Position numbers and translations under genes: made by a program. The notes under the pieces were generated by a model. The model worked only from the letters and a program-made list of their open reading frames with translations. It was not told the DNA's origin and ran no database searches. This document shows, in pieces, positions 59,845 to 64,000 of a stretch of DNA of 64,000 bases (position 1 is its first letter; each line of letters starts with the position of its first letter). This stretch comes from Gymnorhina tibicen (lineage: Eukaryota; Chordata; Aves; Passeriformes; Artamidae). The stretch is taken from assembly GCA_013399875.1 (NCBI GenBank), contig VXAZ01006886.1, forward strand, positions 1,252,107 through 1,316,106. The letters run 5' to 3'.

Positions 59845-62040
59845 CATCACATGTATTTTAATGTATTTATTATTGTTTAATCATAAAAATTTAAGATAGC
59901 CCCATCTCTGTAGTTTTACTGGGTTTTTAAGATTGCAACAGTAACAAAATTGAGACAAAATCAGTATAATTATTAACAAGAACTCTAAAGTTTCATCCTG
60001 GTTTTAAAGAAACTACATTACTTTTAATGTTTGAATAACTTTTGCCTAAACTAGAATTATTCTGGTTTGTTGTACCTTTCTAAGTTTTCCCCATAGTCTT
60101 CCAGTGGCGAAGCAATTCAATTCATGAAAATTTTAAATGCAATTCAAATGTATTTACAAAGCGGCATATTCACCTTCTAATAAAAAAAAGCTCTTCTTAA
60201 AATATTTTTATGGTGCAAATAAAAGAGTCTAAAACTTATCTTTGCTGCATGACAGTGACAAAGATCATGCACATACCTATAAAATGGGAGTAATCAGAAT
60301 TACACTCCCTCTTACAGTGCTTTAAAACACACACGTAAAGATATTTCATTTTTTAATTTTTTCCCTGGATTTCAGGCAACTGAGAGTCCTGCTTTTCAGT
60401 ATTTTCTTGTAAGTTATCATTCACTAATGTTAGGAATAAAATATTTTCCCAAAGAGAGTTAGTTCCAGCTTTGAACAAATGCAGAAATTCAGTGAAGGGA
60501 GGTGGTAAGAGCTCTTCAGCTCCCGCCTTCCCCATCTCTGGGTGTGCAGCACACACATGGATTTCCCATGGTTGTGTCCCTCTGCCCATCCCTCTCTCCA
60601 CGCTGGGCTGTGTCCCCACACGATGGATTCTGGCCTCAGCACTGAACTATGGAGAGTCCTCCACGAGACACACAGAGAGCTCCCCCAACCACAACAGCCT
60701 TGAACTGACCCCCCCTGCCTCTGTCTCCCCTCCTGCTTCTGGCTTTCATTCCCTGAGTGTCTCCAGCTCTTTTGGCTTCCCCTTAGGTGAAATTCACCTT
60801 TAGGCAGAAACTCCATCCCCTTTGTCCACCTTCAAGGAAGCTTTTCCCAACCAGAAAGCTCACTGTGTGCTGCAGGATATGCCAAGACTGTATTTCTCTC
60901 CCACATGGGGTGTATCTGATCTCATCTAGAGTGAAACCCAGTTCATGGATATAATCCTTTCCCACTGCTAATAATAATCACAAAGTGCCCCTTCCCAAGA
61001 GGTCAGCATGTGAAACAGTGGCAAAATGACTGGACAGCTGCATAAAGGAGTCCATGGGGGCGTAAGGATGTCAAGACAACCTGACATGTGGAAAGCCCCT
61101 GAACGGCAGTGCCAGAACCTGGTAGTGTGTTGGAATCCCAGTTCCATACAGAAACAGCCAGGAGGGCTGTGCTAGCCATGGGCTCCTGACAGAAGAGGTC
61201 CTGCTCCGTGAGGACCAGTGTGGCAGCTGGGGAAACTTGGGAGCAGCAGCCCAGGAAGCTGCAGTAAATTAGATTCACTGAAGGCACACAGTAACACAAA
61301 GATAGAGACATAGTCCTGAACACACCATCTTTGGACATCCTGTTTGTTCACAGGTTTCTGTAAGGATTTCTGCATCCCCCATGGTCAGTTGTTCTCACGT
61401 ATTCATTTAACTCATGGCACGTCTGACAGCTCAAAATCTTTTGCTGACGTTCTGCACACCACAATCAAATCAAACTTCCTTCCCAGTTTACTGCAGACAG
61501 TGTTTTGTTCTGCATGAAAGAATAACCCTTATACAATGTACTGTATGTCTACAGTATATGAGTCTAAAAATATATTTCCTTTCCTGTCTGATTTTTCTCT
61601 AGATCTTATTATTGTTATTATTATTATTAGTTTATGCCAGGGAACCTTCCTCCTACCTTAAAGTCTCTACAAAACAGGTTCTGTTGCTATTTCAGGACAG
61701 TGTCCTCAGGTAAAGGTACTGTGTGGCAGCACAGCTGCACCCCTCTCCTGAACAAGAAAAACAAGACAATTAAACCAAGAGGAAGATTTCCCTCCCCTGG
61801 CAGAGCTGTAGCCCCATGAGGGAGTCTACAACACTGTTCTGAGGGGTCTGAACGCTTCCTCTCCTCAGCCAACACACAAGAGATATTCTACAGCATAAAC
61901 CAGCCTGCAAAGTTGGGATCTTGTCTGCAGTGAAGAACAGTTCCTGGATCTAGCTCTGAAAATTTAGTGTTAATTCCTTAAAATAAATTGATATAGCTGA
62001 GTAAACCTTTAGTAAATGTTACAAATGTGCCTATGATCTC
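59845..62040. other. Noncoding DNA with two GC-richer, stop-poor sections
   Basis: From 60470 to 60830 opposite-strand frames of 110 codons (+) and 128 codons (-) overlap fully. From 61003 to 61338 a minus-strand frame has 111 codons. Opposite-strand overlap of this kind comes from base composition and not from two genes. Neither section has CpG-island character. The translations show no domain. The flanks are AT-rich. Confidence 0.6.
61606..61629. repeat. TTA trinucleotide microsatellite
   Basis: About eight units of TTA/ATT with one interruption (TTATTATTGTTATTATTATT). The short, interrupted array suggests modest variability. Confidence 0.85.
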
Positions 62041-62049
62041 TGTAAATTC

Positions 62050-62720
62050 CTGCTCCTCTTCTCTGTTTTTTCTCATTAATAATTTCTCCGGTTATTGCTT
62101 CTCCTTGCCTCTGTTCCCAAGCCCTCTTTTACGGACTGTTTTGTTGTTTTACAAGACTTAGCCATCGTTCCCAAGACTCAGTCCATGTTCACATCAGCTA
62201 CACTAATTGGCAACAGACCTGACACATTTCTTGATTAGAAGTTAAAACACTTAGAACAAAGCTCTAAACCTTTAAAAAAGAAAAGGAAAAATGCAGTAAA
62301 GAAAATGTCCTCAATTAAATACTCTTTAAATGGAATTCTCCGGGAAGCAAAAGAAGACGGAAACCGAATTGTGAAAGACCACCCTGTTGTAATGTTATTT
62401 AAATCCCTGGGGGTTTTATTTAAGAATCTGAGTGTTCTGGACTACAGTCTTAAAGTACTTCAAGCTTTTTAAAGATACATAATATTTGTTCTATTGCCAT
62501 GTAAATAGTTTCTCTCTTCAGATAACTTCAAAGCAGTACAATATTAGTTCTGTTGATAAAGATGCTGATGTTTAAATGTTTTCACAAGTTATGATGAAAT
62601 CCGTATCACACGAGGTAGATTTAATTTCTTTGTTGATTTGTAACTCAAAAGTTAGCAAAGAAAAACACACGAGAAATCACGGTTTTGTAAATTTGGTATT
62701 GATACATAAATGTAGCGGTA
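62050..62720. promoter_or_regulatory. Candidate conserved noncoding block
   Basis: AT-rich sequence that nonetheless keeps many CpGs (TCTCCGGTT, TTACGGAC, CATCGTTC, TCTCCGGGA, GACGGAAACCG, ATCCGTATC, CACACGAGG, ATCACGG). CTAATTGG near 62214 is a homeodomain/CCAAT-like site and TATTGAT at 62697-62703 is a perfect ONECUT/HNF6 core in reverse. No frame of 60 codons crosses it and no repeat signature was seen. The block is defined by composition, so its ends are arbitrary. Confidence 0.25.
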
Positions 62721-62729
62721 CTTTGTACT

Positions 62730-64000
62730 GATGCACAACACGAATGAAGGCTGGTTCTTTCTGCAGTTGAGAAACAGTAGTATTGCCTTAGGAATGCTGG
62801 CTGGATGGGCTGTCATTTTGATCATGTTATTTTCACATCTTCCAAAATTTTGTATTTTGTTATAATATAAAGTAAAACCAACTAAAGAAAAAGAATATTA
62901 AGCACTTAAATTTGGAAGTTGATTTTAGTCAGCTTATAAACATGATTTGTGGAGGGTTTTTTTTTGTGGAGTTTTTGCTTCTCAAAATATTTCAGGTTTT
63001 ATTCTAAGTAGCAATAAACCTGGTGGGGTTTGGTTTATATTTTTTTATTGTTGTTGTTTGTGGGGGGCAGGGTATGGTATGACCAACAAAAAGCACCACA
63101 AGGAGAAAAAAAACTCTATTAATTGAGTCACCTAAAAAAATCTTATTTTTGATGACTTTTACATCAGGTTTCTTTAAGCTGTAAATGAGCATGAATCCTG
63201 TCTATTAACATAATAATCCCATCTGAGAATCCAGACCAAAGAGTTGGCACTTGTGGATATCCCCAGGAGCTGGCACAGGGTCCGAGCTGTGTGACCCTGG
63301 GGCAGCTACACCCCTATACACACTGTAGGACTCTGTGTGTTTGATCTGGTCTCAAATGAAGAAGTTAGTTCTTCAACTTAAATCTGATTTAAATTTGTTT
63401 CATGCATCTAAAGACAGTGTTCACTTGAGCATCTTTGCAAGCTTGGAGCCCTGTTAGATTAGTTAAATGGTTTATTTAAATATTTTCCATATATTCCAGA
63501 CTGCCAAGGAGGGCAGTAGCCAGAGGCAATCCCAAGGACAAGGACTGAAGCAGTATGGGGTTTGCTGTACATGTCAGTCTGACTTTTCCTGCAAAGGCAG
63601 TGAGGTACAAATTATCTCTACTAACAAGAACTTGCAAATGCACAAGGTCAGGGCTTTGCAGAACAGCTCCGAGCATCTGCACCTGGGCAGGAGCTGTTTG
63701 GCAGCAGCACTGCCACAGCAAGGGCTTGGGCAGTGTCAGGGAAGGAGAGGAGGTAGCAGGTAACAACGCTTCTGACTCCAGGCCTTGCAGCAAAGATCCA
63801 TCCCCCCAACTGCTCCCATGGAAGGTTAAGATGTTCCTTAAAGGAAAAGCAAAGACTCCTCATCACTACATGCTAAGAAACTATAAGAGAATTCCCTGCC
63901 TGGAGGACCTATGCTAATACAGATATTTTGGACCAGGACAAAAATATACCTACTTTTTTTTTTTCCAAAGTGGAAGATACCACACATGCATAAAGATGAG
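62730..64000. other. Noncoding DNA; stop-poor patch at 63467-63917
   Basis: Overlapping frames of 98 and 120 codons on the plus strand and 105 and 72 codons on the minus strand share 63467-63917, a GC-richer stretch. Four simultaneous open frames point to low stop density, not to a gene. A T11 run lies at 63954-63964 and a G-rich/T-rich segment at 63020-63075. Any feature starting at the right edge would be cut by the window end. Confidence 0.6.

Noticed and set aside
60430..60816. A 128-codon minus-strand gene
   Set aside because: It lies opposite a 110-codon plus-strand frame in a GC-richer section. It is rich in G, S, R and W without domain structure, so base composition explains both.
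1..64000. Open frames of 60-135 codons on both strands as genes
   Set aside because: They overlap each other on opposite strands, have no domain, signal peptide or conserved pattern I recognise, and their lengths are what chance gives in 64 kb read in six frames.
1..64000. CRISPR array, prophage, operon or other prokaryotic system
   Set aside because: There are no regularly spaced repeats, no dense coding and no ribosome-binding-site/operon layout. CR1 and MIR copies show vertebrate DNA.

Overview
This window looks like vertebrate, most likely avian, nuclear DNA with no recognisable protein-coding gene. It is AT-rich and CpG-poor. Stop codons are frequent in all six frames, and the longest open frame is 156 codons and matches no family I know. 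There is no operon layout, no CpG-island promoter and no rRNA or tRNA. I found no CRISPR array, no long terminal repeat pair and no prophage or integron. The bird assignment rests on three fragments of the CR1 LINE 3' region (38010-38155 +, 49867-50190 +, 54076-54474 -). They carry the typical 3' tail related to ATTCTATGATTCT, or its complement AGAATCACAGAAT, and the low repeat density also fits a bird. Gene desert or a very large intron are both possible, and the sequence alone does not separate them.

From left to right, 1-2400 is unremarkable apart from two small CpG-bearing patches (about 80-150 and 2240-2380). From 3700 to 4160 lies a homeodomain, GATA and E-box motif cluster that may be an enhancer. 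From 8.3 to 12.7 kb there are decayed MIR-type SINE pieces, the longest open frame (10697-11167 -), a perfect 12-bp hairpin (12362-12389) and a palindromic ancient-repeat relic (about 12560-12690). From 15 to 24 kb there is another regulatory-looking patch, a 20-bp tandem duplication, a compound hairpin (17351-17452), a stop-poor patch (19828-20110) and the best-preserved MIR (22929-23205), which seems to contain a second repeat.

The middle (24-43 kb) is mostly featureless. Exceptions are an octamer/homeodomain cluster at 32230-32480, two ancient relics and one CR1. From 43.8 to 50.2 kb there are two more conserved-looking blocks, an antisense MIR, a 22-base poly-A run, a clear palindromic relic (48374-48433) and the youngest-looking CR1. 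The right end has the antisense CR1, an AT-rich stretch, a short TTA microsatellite, a last CpG-bearing block (62050-62720) and a stop-poor GC-richer patch at 63467-63917.

I did not find a novel biological system. The observations most worth following are structural (the hairpins and the nested repeat) and regulatory (the motif clusters). All regulatory calls are inferred from motif density and local composition, because conservation could not be tested here. Long open frames were treated as chance unless something else supported them, and nothing did. No CDS is therefore annotated.
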